64,000 nt of DNA, taken from NCBI GenBank assembly GCA_050084985.1, contig JBITNC010000001.1:158844001-158908000 (forward strand), read 5' to 3'. Positions 34,996 to 48,136 of the stretch are shown here, piece after piece. A program made the position numbers and the translations under genes. This DNA comes from Nageia nagi (lineage: Eukaryota; Pinophyta). Position 1 is the stretch's first letter, and every line of letters begins with the position of its first letter. Under the pieces are notes generated by a model. The model did no database searches. It had not been told where the DNA came from and worked only from the letters and a program-made list of their open reading frames with translations.

Positions 34996-36329
34996 TTTAA
35001 AGATACATAATTTTCAAATAAATAAATGTTGACTTATTAATTTATTTAAAAAAACTTCGATCTTAATCTAAATTTTAGAATTGAAAAATTAGCATGTGTG
35101 ATAGACTTCAAATTAATATTGTAGATAATATGAGGTGCAAAATTTTTTTTGTGTGGAGAGTGGATATCCTCAATAAAATAAATAGTCAACTATGGTTTAA
35201 AGTTTGTAGATTATTATGTGGATTGATGTTGTTGGATTTGATAATATATCTTAATTATTGGCTTTTGGATGTATGGTATTTAGTCAACAATATTATAATA
35301 CTATTTTTTCCTATTTATTTATGATGTTAGAAGAATTTTAATATATGTAGAATGGGAATTTTTTTGAGAGAGTGGGTTGTGAGATGTGGGTTTATTGAAG
35401 TTCATCATATTTGATAAGGACATTTCATCATGTGCAAGTTGTTACAAATATTTGATTAATAAATGATATCATATGGTAAATGTTTGATGATCAAGGTAGA
35501 TTGTATTGTTATATAGTCAAGAGGTTGTAGATACCAATAATTATATGAGTTAGGCATTAGTGTGGACCTAATGATATTTTTTCATTGTTTGATATCTGAT
35601 TTTATTCTTAAACTTCTTTGGTTACCCATTTCATAGGAGTTGGGAGAAGTGATGATAGATATGGTAAAGAAGGGGGTAATTTTTACTTCGTGCAAGTTTT
35701 ACTCATGAAAACTTATTTAGAATTATATCAAGTGAGGTAGTATGAAGATTAAGATTATAAATTATCATTATCTTTCGAATATAGATATGTATGTGAGAGC
35801 ATATAATAGTAGCATGACCTCATGATCTATCTTATGATGCTTATGGAGAGGATTAGATGTCCCTTTTGCATTATACTAGTTACAGAATAAAGAGGCATTC
35901 CAACATAGGAAGTATAAGTAACACTTAGAATATTAATAACAATAATTAAATACTTTTGATATCTACATTAGATTATATGACATCCATTTAGTGATTTTGT
36001 TAGTTGCATGGAGGATGGAGTACAATAATGATGGGAATCATAGGAGAGTTGGTTCATGGTATAAATACCTCAAGAGCTTGATTTTTTTTTTATAGCCAAG
36101 TTTTGGGGTAGTTTAAAAGTCAACATGGTGCACCACAAGTATTTACAATTTATAGTTGAACAATAAAGGATGGAAATCCTTAAGTGTAATATATAGAGAT
36201 TCAGGAGGAGGGTGATTCCTTTATTCAAAGCCTAAGATAAAATGATGAACTATGACTACATTAAAATATGAATACATGGTTCAAGGATTATATGGATACA
36301 TTAAGTGTCATGACCAACACCAACAACTC
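34996..36329. repeat. Anonymous block preceding copia gag (pair with 42240-43539)
   Basis: Collinear with 42240-43539 over its whole length, starting 'ataaatgttgacttattaattta'. No protein similarity was recognised; the small ORF at 35094-35324 has a counterpart at 42351-42539 but resembles nothing known to me. Because copia gag follows directly, the block may include the LTR and leader of that element. Confidence 0.55.
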
Positions 36330-38050
36330 TCTTCCTATTCTAAATTTTTAACAAGCAATATTATTAGGCATAAATATGAGAACATTGTTAATTGAAAAAT
36401 ATCTTTGAGGTTTAATATATATTGGTTATGATGAACTAGTTGTATAGAGCACATTAAGAGTAGTTAATGGATAATAAAGAAGAAATTTGAGAAGAAGAAC
36501 TCATTACCTATACCATCATATTCAATCATCCCTAAATAAAAGTTTATTTATATGAATTATTTTTTCAACCTCAACCAAGGAGGCTAGAAAGTCTTTACAA
36601 GAGGTTTTCCAAGTAGTGATCTAATCAAGAGTTGTAAACCCTAAAAAGGAAGCTCAAGAACTTAAAGATACAAGAGTTGGAAACATAATTAATGTAATGT
36701 CCCATTTTTTTGAGCATTTTTTCTATTTCACCTCTGATAAATGGGAACATTAGCTTCAATGTTAGGTTTTTGATTTCTTTGAGCATTAAGTTTTAGTTAG
36801 TTTTTTGGCCAATTATATTTGTAAGAACTTTAATCAGCTTAGAAAACTTAGTTTATGATGTCTAATGTATTAGTTAACAAATGGTAACCCTATTATAGTT
36901 AAGTTGTTTAGTACAGATATATAGATTGGTTTCTTATAATGGCCAATAATGCAAGATTCAGAAGGTACAGAATATCATCACCTATGAAAAGGACTGATAC
37001 CCTTATGGATCATTCATGAAATAATATATGACCTGAAATATATGATATTTTATAACCCCTTTTATCAGATTGAGTGGAGACTCTATCTTTTCCACTTGTA
37101 GGGAAACTTGCATTTGAGGTCTTAAGGAGATAGAAGGCTAACCTCAAGCTTACTTTAGCCATATTTATAGGAACATTGTTGGTTCCATCAAAAAAGTTAT
37201 AAAGAATTCTTAGGATGTGTCTTGCGCAATGCTATGATTGGTTGGGTCTAGAGCCATCCAAAATAACCATATTTGGAGGAATTCTGTACAAGCTCCTTAG
37301 GTAGAGAAAAATATATTGTAATTGCGTTATTCTTTATTACATCAATATAATTACATTTTATTATCAATATCTCGCTATTTGTCTCTTTTGCTTGGACATT
37401 AGGTTTGGAGTGGTTATTGCATTGTTTGAATACTATTTTTGCTCCTTAATTGCAACATTGAATCTAGAGTGACATTTGCATGCTCAATTTTGTATTTTTA
37501 AGTATAATTATACATTGGTTTTATGTGAGAATTTTGTTTGTAATTATTAAATTTTCCCTTAGTAGCTAGATGTTGGATACTTGTGCAATATTGAGCTTGT
37601 TTGTTGATTTTGGTGCTTTTGGTAAACATCCCTCTCTTAGGGCACATATGAGCATGATTAGCCAGTTTGGGATCATCAAATTAACTATTATGTTATAATG
37701 AAATATGTACTAAACAAAGTAGCCAAACTTGGTAAGAAATTGAATAACAAGATGATTGTAAATGAGACACTTAGAAATCTAAAATCTAAGTGGAATTATA
37801 TTGTAATCATCATTGAGGAAAGTAAGGTTTTTCTATAGTAGTATTTAATCACTTTATTGGTTCTCTTATGTCATGTGAGAAGAGGCTAAATGAAAACTTT
37901 AGAATGATGAAAAATATTTTGCTTCCAATATGAGAATTTCTATGAAGGGGAAACTATGAATGTTAAGGATAAACAAAGGTTGTAATCAAAATTCTACTAA
38001 AGGGAGATAATATTTTTTCTACCAATAGAGGATAAGTAAATATCAATCAA
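36330..38050 (+). pseudogene. Ty1/copia gag split by a solo LTR, second copy
   Basis: The gag lead-in is at 36330-36687 (MRTLLIEKYL, GYDELV) and the remainder at 37680-38050 (TLRNLKSKWNYIVIIIEESK, then KDKQR). The order and the LTR insertion point match 24880-26160. Stops and small indels are present throughout. Confidence 0.65.
36693..37679 (+). mobile_element. Solo LTR, 987 bp, TSD ATTAA, same insertion as 25198-25885
   Basis: The element starts TGTAATGTCCC and ends CATCAA (terminal CA lost by a 1-base deletion). ATTAA flanks it at 36688-36692 and 37680-37684. It is longer than the copy at 25198, which has lost internal sequence. Confidence 0.85.
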
Positions 38051-38969
38051 TCAGAAGAATTCAAACTATAATTATTAAAAGTGAAGATCCATTGCAAGAG
38101 ATTTAGAGACAAGGCTAGAATAAGCACCAATACCTAGAAGCAGATATTTGCTCCACTAGCCTAGTGAGCTTTTCTAATCTATGGAGGAAACATTAGGGTT
38201 TTGGTGTAGGCCATTACCTATAAACATATCTCAATCCAATGGTTTAGAGAATTATTTTTTATGGCATGGAGAACTCCAACAAATATTATCAAAAAGATGA
38301 CCCTAAGAGTTAAGGCTCATAAAGCTAGAAAATAAATCATGATTACATATTTAAAACATGATAGAAGGTTTATCTTTCAAATAGTACAATTTGCTAGATA
38401 GCATGGAGATGTTAGGCTCAAATGAAGCTCTTTGTTGTGTTTTGAATATGTATAAAATGATTTATTGGGATTGAAGATTGTAGCACTAGATAGACGAATC
38501 ATAAACTCAAATCTAGAATGAGGAAGAGTCTCATATTTCAAATAGCATCAGGGTATTGGAGGACAGAAGATGTCAAGCTTAAATAAGTTCCTCTTTAGCA
38601 TTTTCTAGGTTTGTAGTGAAATGATTTTTCAAAATAGTTATCTAGGATTCATACAAAAACTATAAAATGAAGCATTTCATAATGCTTTATTATTACTAGG
38701 AACCTTATTAGTTATGATATGCTACATTTTTTTTATATTTCTTATGGATGATGTGTTACATGCTATGTTTTATGATCCTTAAAATGTTATGTTTTGAAGT
38801 ATTATGTATGCTTTATTTTGTATATATGTATGTTATGTTTTGCACTATGGTAAAAGGAATTTTGTACAGGTTTCTAGAGGCCCTTTCAAAACTCTAACTT
38901 TTTTATTGATATCAATTCACTTGATTTAATAAAAAAATAAACATTCTCTCATAACAAAGACTCATGGTT
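38051..38969. other. No gene recognised
   Basis: AT-rich, stop-dense sequence. A weak internal similarity exists between about 38340-38460 and 38510-38600 ('tctttcaaatagtacaa', 'catatttcaaatagcatc'). Possibly decayed copia sequence. Confidence 0.35.
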
Positions 38970-40955
38970 TAAAAAAATTGGAATTAGCTATCTTACTCTC
39001 ATTAATTCATTCTTCTTCCTACAATAAGTGTGTGTCTACTCTACAAGTTAGTGGATTCTCTCTGTGTTCAACTGTCTATTGAGATTTCAACATAGTACAT
39101 GGAGTACTACACAAAGTACCCACTCACAAATGCTTCTTCATGAAGTCTTTATAAATGTGAAGTTAAACTTTATGGAGGCTTCTCAAAAGTTCTCTCATGT
39201 ACTATGGAATGGCCTATGTGTTTATCATTTTTCCACTTTCCATAAGCTCCCTTTTATAATTTTCATGTGGTTTAAAATAGATAAAATGGTTACAATAAAA
39301 TATTCCTATACCATGAATTACTTATCTTCATGTCTAGCTTCACAATCTTACTTATTTCCCTTTTAGCATTTAGTTTGATAAACATTTAATTTAAGGAGGT
39401 TTGTTTTGGATAATAGTAATTAAAGATAACTATTATCTATCTACTTTTTTGTTTTCTTCCTCAAAATACCTTAAAATGGGCCCTTAGGAAATGTATGGGC
39501 AATTACATAACCTTGAATGGCATATATTAGTTCTTCAATGAATAACAAACAAAATAATATACAAAAATACCCAACTTCTCAATGTGAAGGGAAACTACAG
39601 TAATATATCACCATGTGGAAGTCTAAAACTCAAAAGGAAAGCCAAATAGGGCATTGTAAGTGTTCTAATCTTCTAATAAAGCTAGTAGACCCCTTCATGA
39701 CATCTCCTTTATGCATGTTGAAATGGATACACCTAGAGAGGTATTCAAACCCCTTACACATAGGTTCCCATGTTAATTTATTTATACCATCTCCACATAG
39801 CCTCACTACAAGTCATCTCCTTTATGTGCATCATCCACATCATTTTCCATGGGCATCCTTTGACTCCATATTCACTGGTAACTGGTAGGTATTTTATAAA
39901 TGAGTGGTTCCCTCTTCTCTATGTTGACATAGTTCTTACATATCTACACAGAAGTTGGTAGGTCCATCTACACAATGCCCCTATCCTTCTCCTCCATTGG
40001 TTGTCCATGTGGATTTTGGGTCCACTATATTGAACTGATATTTTGAATTGCAAAATATTTTTTAAAAACTTTTGATTTAAATAAAATAATTAAAACTTTA
40101 AATTTGCATAAAAATCACCTCAAACATCAAATTTTGAAACTATTAAATTTTCCAAAAAGTTGGAGGAGAGCTCTTCAATATGAAGATATAGAATAAAATT
40201 TTTCACAACATTCATTTTTTGAAATAATTCCCATTTTGGATCACTTGTCCCTTTGCATGTGATTTTGGTCCCACAATAGCCTCAATATTTGAATGATAAG
40301 AAAAAACAAATCCTCAAATCAAATCCAAAAATGTACCTCTTCTTAAAATCATTATATTTTTTTCTCATCCTCTTAACTTGTGGAATTTCAAATTATCTTT
40401 GAGTATGCCTTTTTATTTTATATTTTGGTCTTCCTTTAGGTCTCATCTTATCCCACTAGGTATTTTTCCTCTATAATATCTCTCAATTATACCTCTAAAT
40501 CATCTCATTTTACCACACTCCATGGATGTGATAACAAGATCTCTATTTCCATATTATATGCATAATTTCGAATTCAAATTTTCATTTCTCATTATGAAAT
40601 TGAATGTCCTTTGATATTTATGTGATTCATAAAGTCTAGTTTCCTATGGCATTTCAAGACTCACACATATGGATTTTTCATACTTGAACTTATAGTACTT
40701 ATAGAATACAAATTTAAAAATTTAAGAGAGATTGTAAGCATCATCACAAAAATTATGAGATAACAATTTACACTAGAGAAACCAAATGTGGGAAAAAATC
40801 TAGCCAAAAATCTCTATTATATTATGAATAGGTAAGTAAAATGGTGGCCTTACTCCAAAATGCCATTAATGGGAACAAAGACAAGGCCTCTAAGAATCTA
40901 ATGGACTTGCTTTTGGTGCTTTCAATACTCAAGAAATAAGCTCACAATCTCTTTG
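38970..40955. repeat. Anonymous repeat units (tail of one, most of a second)
   Basis: 38970-39384 matches the end of a unit and 39385-40955 the next unit, in the order described for 598-2671. The second is interrupted at about 40956 by LINE sequence, inside the 'aatactcaagaaa.aagctcacaat' landmark. Confidence 0.65.
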
Positions 40956-42235
40956 CTTAAGTCCCTGCTTTTGATGCTCTCAATACTCAAGGATTAGACC
41001 TTCAAATGATCCTTACTACTCAAGTCCCTCCCAATATTGTTGGTTCTTTTGTTGCAAAGAGAATCTGGAAATCTTGGGAAGCCCTCAAACCACGGCTTTA
41101 GTGGAATGGGAAGAAGGTTTCATCAAGAGCTTCTTTTTCTTCACTAAATGTTTGGTGGTCTCCTATTCTCAAATTTGATGGATTACCTTTGGCATATATT
41201 CAGTAGGTAAGAGCCCTTCTCTTTCATAGGAATGGAATTGAATCTTTCCAAAAGTTTTTTGATTTTTACCAAGCATTGGTTACCTTGGGAGCAATTTTGC
41301 AATAATTTCAATTTGCAAGAAGATGATAAAGCTACCTTTGATGTCATCCTTGACAAAATCCCATTTTTTGTTTGGAGGAAACTAAAATGAAATTTTCATA
41401 ATCCCTCATGGGATGATTGGCGTTGGCCTAAGAATATCCATATTTAGAAGTTTAAACTCAAAATAGACTATCTTTGGTTATCTCCTAATGTCCCTATGTT
41501 TGAGAATTTGAAAAATTGTTAGATCTTATTTCCACCCAATTTAGATAAAGTTTAAGATTTTTATAATTTGGGCCTGATACCTTGACCCTAAATAAAGTTT
41601 TTTTTCATAGACTTTGTTGTATCAAGACTTACTTATTAGACACAAGCTTCAATATTTAGGGGTGTCCAACCTAATCTATGCTTTCTATGGGGAAACTAAT
41701 AGTTTCACTCATGTCTTTTGGTCTTGTTCTAAAGCTTCAAGTGCTTGGAGTTGGATTCTTTCCTTCCTTTGGCCTTTTATGGTTACTCCCTATTCTTGTG
41801 TTCATGTGTTATTAGGAGACCCTATTTAGTTCATTGAACCCTTGGTGGAAATTTGGCATATTTTTTAACTTAAAATTTTATATCATCTTTGGAAGGTTAG
41901 GAATGATATTATTTTTCTCAACAGGTAGCTTCATCTTCCTTTTCTTTAATGAAAAAATATAATATTTTCTACGAATGTTGGCTGGATATTATTGTTCAAG
42001 TTGAAAAAGTGAACATAGAGGTTCAACATCTATGGAACTTACTTGATTATTAGGGGAGTGCACCCTGATCCATCACTCAGGTTCCTCTGGAATTAATTCC
42101 TACTTAGATTTAGTTTAAAGGGGATTCTATTTGGTTTATTTGTTGTGCTTTCTCATGAGGTGTGCTTAATTCGACTTGTCCCTTTGTTTGTTTAAAAGAG
42201 ATATTATATTACTTAAAAGGTCTTTTTCATTCAAA
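40956..42235 (+). pseudogene. LINE ORF2 C-terminal fragment with zf-RVT domain
   Basis: The clearest part is 41614-41829: LLIRHKLQYLGVSNLIYAFY then SFTHVFWSCSKASSAWSWIL, the zinc-binding region found at the C-terminus of plant LINE reverse transcriptases. Upstream pieces (FLIFTKHWLPWEQFCNNFNL, FVWRKLK, WDDWRWPKNIHI) and downstream pieces (LVEIWHIF, ILYHLWKVRNDIIFLN) keep the expected order. The RT domain is missing, typical of 5'-truncated LINE insertions. It is a different family member from those at 27870 and 54813. Confidence 0.65.
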
Positions 42236-42239
42236 ATGA

Positions 42240-43539
42240 ATAAATGTTGACTTATTAATTTAATAAAATATTTTTATCTTAATATAAATTTTAGAATTAA
42301 AAAATTAGCATGTGTGATAGACTTCAAATTAATATTGTAGATAATATGAGATGCAAAACTTTCTTGTGAGGAGAGTGGATATCCCTAATAAAATATATAG
42401 TCAACTATGGTTTAAATTTTCTAGGTTATTATGTGCATACATTTTGTTGGATTTGATAATATATCTTAATTATTGGTTTTTGGGTGTATGGTATTTAGTC
42501 AATAATATTATAATATTATTTTTTAAAATTTACATCTAATGACAAAAGATTTTTATATAAGTAGAATGCAAACTTTTTTTATAGGGTGGGTTGTGAGATG
42601 TGGGTTTATTAAAGCTCATCATGATTGATAAATACATCTCATCATGTGCAATTTGTTACAAATATTTCATTAATAGATGATATCATATGAAAAATGTTGT
42701 ATGATCAAGTTAGATTATATTGTTATATAATTAAGAGGTTATAGACACCAATAATTATATGAGTTAGGCATTAGTTTGCACCTAACAATATTTTTGCATT
42801 GTCTAATATTTGAATTTATTCTTACACTATTTTTGTTTATACACTTTCATTGGAGTTGGGATAAGTGGTGATAGATATGGTAAAGAAGAGGGTAATTTTT
42901 ACTTCAGGCTAGCTCTATTGGTGCAAACTTGTTTAGAATTATATCATGTTGTATGAAGATTAAGATTATAAATTAGCATGATCTTTATAATATAGATGTG
43001 CATGAGAGCATATAATAGTAGCATGACCTCATGATCTATATTATGATGCTCATGGAGAGGATTTAGATGTACCTTTTGCATTGTAGTAGTTATAGAATAA
43101 GGAGGAATTCTAGCATAGGAAGTACAAGTAACACTAAGAATATTAATAACAATAATTAAATACTTTTAATATGGATTAAAATATATGACATCCATATAGT
43201 GATTTGGTTAGTTGCATGGAGGATAAAGTACAATTATGATGGGTGTCATAGGAGAGTTTGTTTCATGGTATATATACCTTTAAGAGCTTGATTTCTCTTG
43301 TATAGCCAAGTTTTGGATAATTTTAAATTCAACATGGGGAACAACAAGTATCTATTATTTATAGTTGAGCAATAAAGGATGGACATCATTAGGTGTAATA
43401 TATAGAAGTTGGGGAGGATGATGATGCCTTTATTTAAATCCTAGGATAAAATGATGTTATGAATACATTTAAATATGAATACATGGTTCAAGGATTATAT
43501 GGATACATTAACTTTAATAACCAACACCAACAACTCTCT
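42240..43539. repeat. Anonymous block preceding copia gag (pair with 34996-36329)
   Basis: Collinear with 34996-36329 and of unknown function. Here it follows the LINE fragment directly. Confidence 0.55.
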
Positions 43540-44450
43540 TCCCATTATAAATTTTGACAAGCAATATTATGATTGATAGAGTATAAAGATGAGAACATTG
43601 TTAATTAGAGAATATCTTTGAGATGTGATAGATTTTGGTTATGATGAGCTAATTGCATAGAGCACATGAAGAGTAGTTAATAGGATAATAAAGAAGAAAT
43701 TTGAGAAGAATAACCCATTGAACCTATACCATATTCAATCCTCCCTAGACAAAAGTTTATTTATATGCATTATTTTTGCAACCTCGGCCAAGGAGGCTAG
43801 AAAGTATTTACAAGAGGTAACTTACCAAGGTATTGATATAATAAAGATTTGTAGACCCTAATTTAAGGGATTTCAATAACTTAAAGATGAAAGAGGTTGA
43901 AAAAATAATTAGCTATTATGTTAGAGTGAAATATGTAATGAAGAAAGTAGCCAAACTTGAAGAGATTGAATAAGAAGACTATTGTAAATAAGACACTTAG
44001 AAGTCTAAAACCCAAGTAGAATTATATTGCAATCATCATTGAGTAAATTAGATATTTTTATACTCTACTATTTGATGACCTTATTAGTTTTATTATGTCA
44101 TGTGAAGAGAGGCTAAAGGAAAACTTTGCATAGAACAATGAAAAATATTTTGCTTCCAATATGAGAATTTCCATGAAGGGGTAAGTGGTTAAGGAGAAAC
44201 ACAAGGGTGAAATTAAAATTCTAATAAAGGGAGAGAATATATTTACCAGCCAATAGAATATAAGGAAATATAAATCAAAGGAGGGTTTCAAACTACAATT
44301 ATCAAAAGAGAAGATGCATTGCTAGAGATTCTAGAGACAAGGCTACAAATAAAGGTAGGAAATCTAACTATGCCCATGAAAATTAAGATGCTCAATAAGA
44401 CCAAGAAAATTTGATTATATCTCATAACATGAGTAATATAACTCATTATC
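43540..44450 (+). pseudogene. Ty1/copia gag without the solo LTR (pre-insertion copy)
   Basis: From 43540 the plus strand reads NFDKQYYD..SIKMRTLLIREY, the usual opening of copia gag, and runs through 'KQGG'-like and 'ERLK' segments into KATNKGRKSNYAHEN near 44340. At about 43905 the site that holds a solo LTR in the other two copies reads straight through ('aaaaaataattagctattatg'). Stops and frameshifts are frequent. Confidence 0.65.
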
Positions 44451-44509
44451 AGTTTTGTATTTTAATTTCAACTACTCTATTCACATTATTATAATAAAGG
44501 AGTTATTTT

Positions 44510-45589
44510 CCAATATGAATTATATATAAAGTTTGGTTGCCTATGGTATTCTAAGACTCACCATATATGAACATATCACACTCCATATTCAAGTACTTAC
44601 AAAATACAAATTTAAAGAGATAAGAGAGATATTAAATATTACAAAAAATATTATGAGAAAATAATGTACCTTAGATATACCCAATGTGAGAAAAACTCTA
44701 ACCAAAAATCTCCACTATGTAATGAAGAGGTGATTACAATGGACACCTTCCTCCAAAATGCTATTGATAGAATAATCTTAAGGCCTCCAACACTCTAATG
44801 GAATTTCCTTATTGATGATATCAATACTCAAGCAATAAGGTCACAATCACNNNNNNNNNNNNNNNNNNNNNNNNNNNNNNNNNNNNNNNNNNNNNNNNNN
44901 NNNNNNNNNNNNNNNNNNNNNNNNNNNNNNNNNNNNNNNNNNNNNNNNNNTTTGAATTACAAAATATTTTTCAAAACCTTTTAATATAAATAAAATTAGT
45001 AAAACTAAAAACTTGCATAAAAATCATTTCAAACATCAGATTTTGAAAACATCAAAGTTTCCAAAAAGCTATAGGAGAGGTTTTAAATATGAAAATATAG
45101 AATCAAATTTTTTGTAACTTTTATTTTTTTGAAATAATTCCTATTTTGGATCACATCTCCCTTTGTATGTGATTTTAGTCCCACAAAAGCCTTAAGATTC
45201 AAATTATGAGGAAAACAAAATCCTCAAATCAAATCCAAAATTATAACTCTTCTTGAAATCATTCTATCTTTGGTCATCCTTTTAACTTACATATTTTCAA
45301 ATTATATTTGAGTATGCCTTTTTTATTTTATATTTGGGTCTTCCTTTGGGTCTTATCTTATCCCACTTGGTATTTTTCCTCTAGAATATCTCCTAATTCT
45401 ACCTCTATATAATTTCATTTTACCACACTCAATGGATGTAACATCAAAATATCTAATTTCATACTCTATGCACAACTTTGAATTCCAATTTTCATTTCTC
45501 ATTATGAAACCGAATAGGCTTTAATATCGATGTGATTCATAAAGTGTAGTTTCCTATAGCATTCTGAGACTCACCACATATGGATTTTG
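44510..45589. repeat. Anonymous repeat unit split by a gap and by the LTR element
   Basis: 44510-44850 is the end of one unit type; after the 100-N gap, 44951-45589 continues a unit up to 'ggattttg', where the LTR element is inserted. The unit resumes at 53094 ('ttgaacttatggtacttg'). Confidence 0.65.
44851..44950. other. Assembly gap, 100 N
   Basis: Placeholder of exactly 100 N inside repeat units; collapse of near-identical repeats is a likely cause. Confidence 1.
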
Positions 45590-45594
45590 CATAC
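45590..45594. other. Target site duplication CATAC, left
   Basis: Matches CATAC at 53089-53093. The unoccupied version ('ttttgcatacttgaacctatgg') is present near 1882 and 60005. Confidence 0.95.
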
Positions 45595-46448
45595 TGTTAA
45601 TACATAAAAATGAATTTATGTTTTTAAATCAATAAATTAATGAAATATGCTTGGCTTAAATATATGTCTTGAATGCATTAAAGTGATAATATCAATGTTT
45701 GCCTTGAATATGAATTTTATAATGATTATCTTGAATATTGCATGGATTATCTTGAATATTGCATGAATTATCTTGTTATTGGTGTGTTTATCTTGAATAT
45801 TGTGAATTATCCTTATTTATGTAGATGCATGCCGACCCATGGGTTGTATTATCTATTATCTATATAAATAAGGGATCTAATAGTAAGTCCACATAACAAG
45901 GATACACACGATCCTGCGTATGGTCTTGTAAGTGGCAACCCCTTAAGGTATCTCTTGGTACCCGCCTACAAGGCTGTGGTTTGTGTGCTTCCTTTCACAA
46001 GTTATCCTGACATGTACGATCTATTTTGATATCATACTACTACCCGAGACATCCATATTGAAGTTCTGGACTTGATCAAGAAGTTAAGAATCATCAAACG
46101 AAGGCCATCGATGCTCCTTTACAAATGAAAGAACATTGCCAGCGCTCTTATATCACTGAAATGGACCACCCATGGTCTTCTTTCTACATCTTCATAGGTC
46201 ATTACATTGGTGGAAAGGCAGCTCATCATCAGTACATTGCCAATATCTTAATCTTTCATTGTCAGGTACGTTCCATGAGGTAAGTACACAAATTACAGTC
46301 TTGGTTGGTACAATTACATTTCTGAATTGGTTATTTTGTTTATTGTTATCTAGAATAAATTGCTATCCGTAGCTTAAATACAGATAATATTGAGTTTGTA
46401 GATATTTGCTTATTTACTTATTTGCACGCTCAATTTTATTTGTAAACA
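45595..46448 (+). mobile_element. 5' LTR, 854 bp
   Basis: Starts TGTTAATAC and ends TTGTAAACA. The matching 3' LTR is 52239-53088. Indels relative to the 3' copy are a 3-bp 'cat' unit and a single C. Confidence 0.97.
45861..45870 (+). promoter_or_regulatory. TATA-like box in 5' LTR
   Basis: TATATAAATA, conserved at 52505-52514 in the 3' LTR. The position about 270 bp into the LTR suits a U3 promoter with transcription starting shortly downstream. Confidence 0.6.
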
Positions 46449-46450
46449 TA

Positions 46451-46469
46451 TGGTGAACCCGACGTGAAG
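46451..46469 (+). other. Primer-binding-like site
   Basis: TGGTGAACCCGACGTGAAG lies two bases after the LTR end. The TGG start and position fit a tRNA primer site, but I could not assign the tRNA. Confidence 0.6.
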
Positions 46470-46637
46470 TGCACATCATTGTACTAAAAACCTAAGGGTC
46501 TTAGTTAGAACTAATATCTATTTTGTGAGTGATTTAGTTATGGATCATCTTAAGTTATTCTTGCGTAGTCTTTCAAAAGAGATTTGGATGAATTATTGGT
46601 AGAAATCATACATGATGATCCAGAGGGATCCGGAGGA

Positions 46638-47756
46638 ATGCAAAATAGTGCTGAGGGTGACAATAGTAATTTTCAAACTACTATGGAAGGTATGCAAAGG
46701 CAGATAGATAGATTGGCAAGGAGATTAGCTCCACCTAATGATTCTTTCGAATTTGGTAGTCCCTTATGTGATGAGATTCGTAGGCACATGCCACCATCCG
46801 ACTATAAAGAGCCAAAATTTAGTAAGTTCAATGGTGAAGGAGATCCGAGAAGACATATACAAGGATTCAAGGATGAGTGCGAACTCAAAACTAGTACAGA
46901 TCAAAGATTGCAAGCTAAATTCTTTCCCCAGAGCTTGGAGGGAGAGGCTCGAGAATGGTTTTATGCCTTACCTGAAGGGTCCATCACATCATTTGAGGAA
47001 TTCAGTAATTTGTTCCTGGAGCAATATAAGCATAACATCAAGAAGGAGATTATGCTATCAGATTTATGTGCCATCAAGCAAGACAGTAATGAATAACTAG
47101 ACAAATTTGTTGTAAGGTTTAAGAAGACATGGTAGCAAGTAAAGACCAGATTAACAGAAAAAGAGGTAAATAACATTTTTAAAGAAGTTGTTATATTTCC
47201 CTTACAATCATATGTTATCGATTATACACATCTTACATTTTCGGATATGACGTATAAATTGTTAGAGAAAGAAAAAGTCCTTGTGAAGCTAGGCCTTGTA
47301 AAGTATGGCAGTAGTGATAAGACAAAAGCAAAGGATAAAAGATCACAATCGGCAAAGAAAGAGAAAACTATCCATGTGGCTGAGAAGACAAGTGAGATGA
47401 AGGAGAAGAAATTTGTGAGATTTCCCATACCTCCAAGACATATCCTAAAAGACCTTGTGGCAAAAGGGTTATTACAACCCTTACCTAAGCATGAAGAAGA
47501 TCCTACAATAGAAAAACCCGCTTGGCATAAGGAAGATAGGTATTGTGAGTATCATCAGACTAAGGGCCATGCTACTAATGGGTGTGGAAACCTTAGGGAC
47601 AGAATACAGAAACTCATAGAAGATGGATTCTATGTGTGTCCGGTAAAGGTCAAAGATACATGGGAAGAGCAACATGTTAATATGATTTTCCTTGAAGATG
47701 TTTGCAAGGCTAGCATCGGTGGGAGCTCTAGGCCCCCCGGAGGTATCATTTGGTAG
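46638..47756 (+). pseudogene. Tat-type gag with two in-frame stops
   Basis: One frame of 373 codons from the first in-frame ATG. Open sequence upstream to 46569 lacks an ATG, and an out-of-frame ATG at 46540 may be the old start. Gag forms the particle that packages element RNA. The capsid-like region carries FNGEGDPRRHIQGFKDECEL, QAKFFPQSLEGEAREWFYAL and LFLEQYKHNIKKEIMLSDL; a Lys-rich linker and a C-terminal CEYHQTKGHATNGCGNLRDR zinc-knuckle variant (C-x2-H-x4-H-x4-C) follow. TAA at 47094-47096 (NE*LDKFV) and TAG at 47133-47135 (TW*QVK) interrupt it; both sit where Gln is plausible. There are no indels from 46638 to the end. No protease or RT follows. Confidence 0.85.
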
Positions 47757-48136
47757 ATCAATATGACAAAAAAAAAGAGAGAGAAGCTAGTAGTCAGTTC
47801 AGGTTACTAACAGACGTCATCGTCAAGATTGGGGGGCTTCATGATGTCATAACAGGAGCATCGGTGTTGTATTTCATGATAATAGGACCGTCAATGGTCC
47901 TCTTTTAGCAGAAAAACAAGAGAAAGTAAAAGGTACCAACTACTCCCGCAACGTGAGAAGTCAGAATTTCAGGTCGTTCGTTGGCATTCGATTGCAGAAA
48001 TCATAGAACATTAATTTCATTCATCACAAGTACATGCACAAGAGCAAATCAGGTACCAAAATTTGTGTTTCATATATATATCATGATTAAAATGTTTTTG
48101 TTTACAATACAACTGGATGAGATTACATAGAATGAC
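47757..48136. other. Spacer between gag and antisense gene; no pol
   Basis: About 380 bp with a short A-rich stretch, GA-rich segments and no similarity to protease, RT, RNase H or integrase. It should contain the 3' UTR of the antisense PMD gene. Confidence 0.5.

Noticed and set aside
35094-35324. Hydrophobic ORF shared with 42351-42539
   Set aside because: Shared because the DNA block is duplicated; the frames are disrupted differently and no domain is recognisable.
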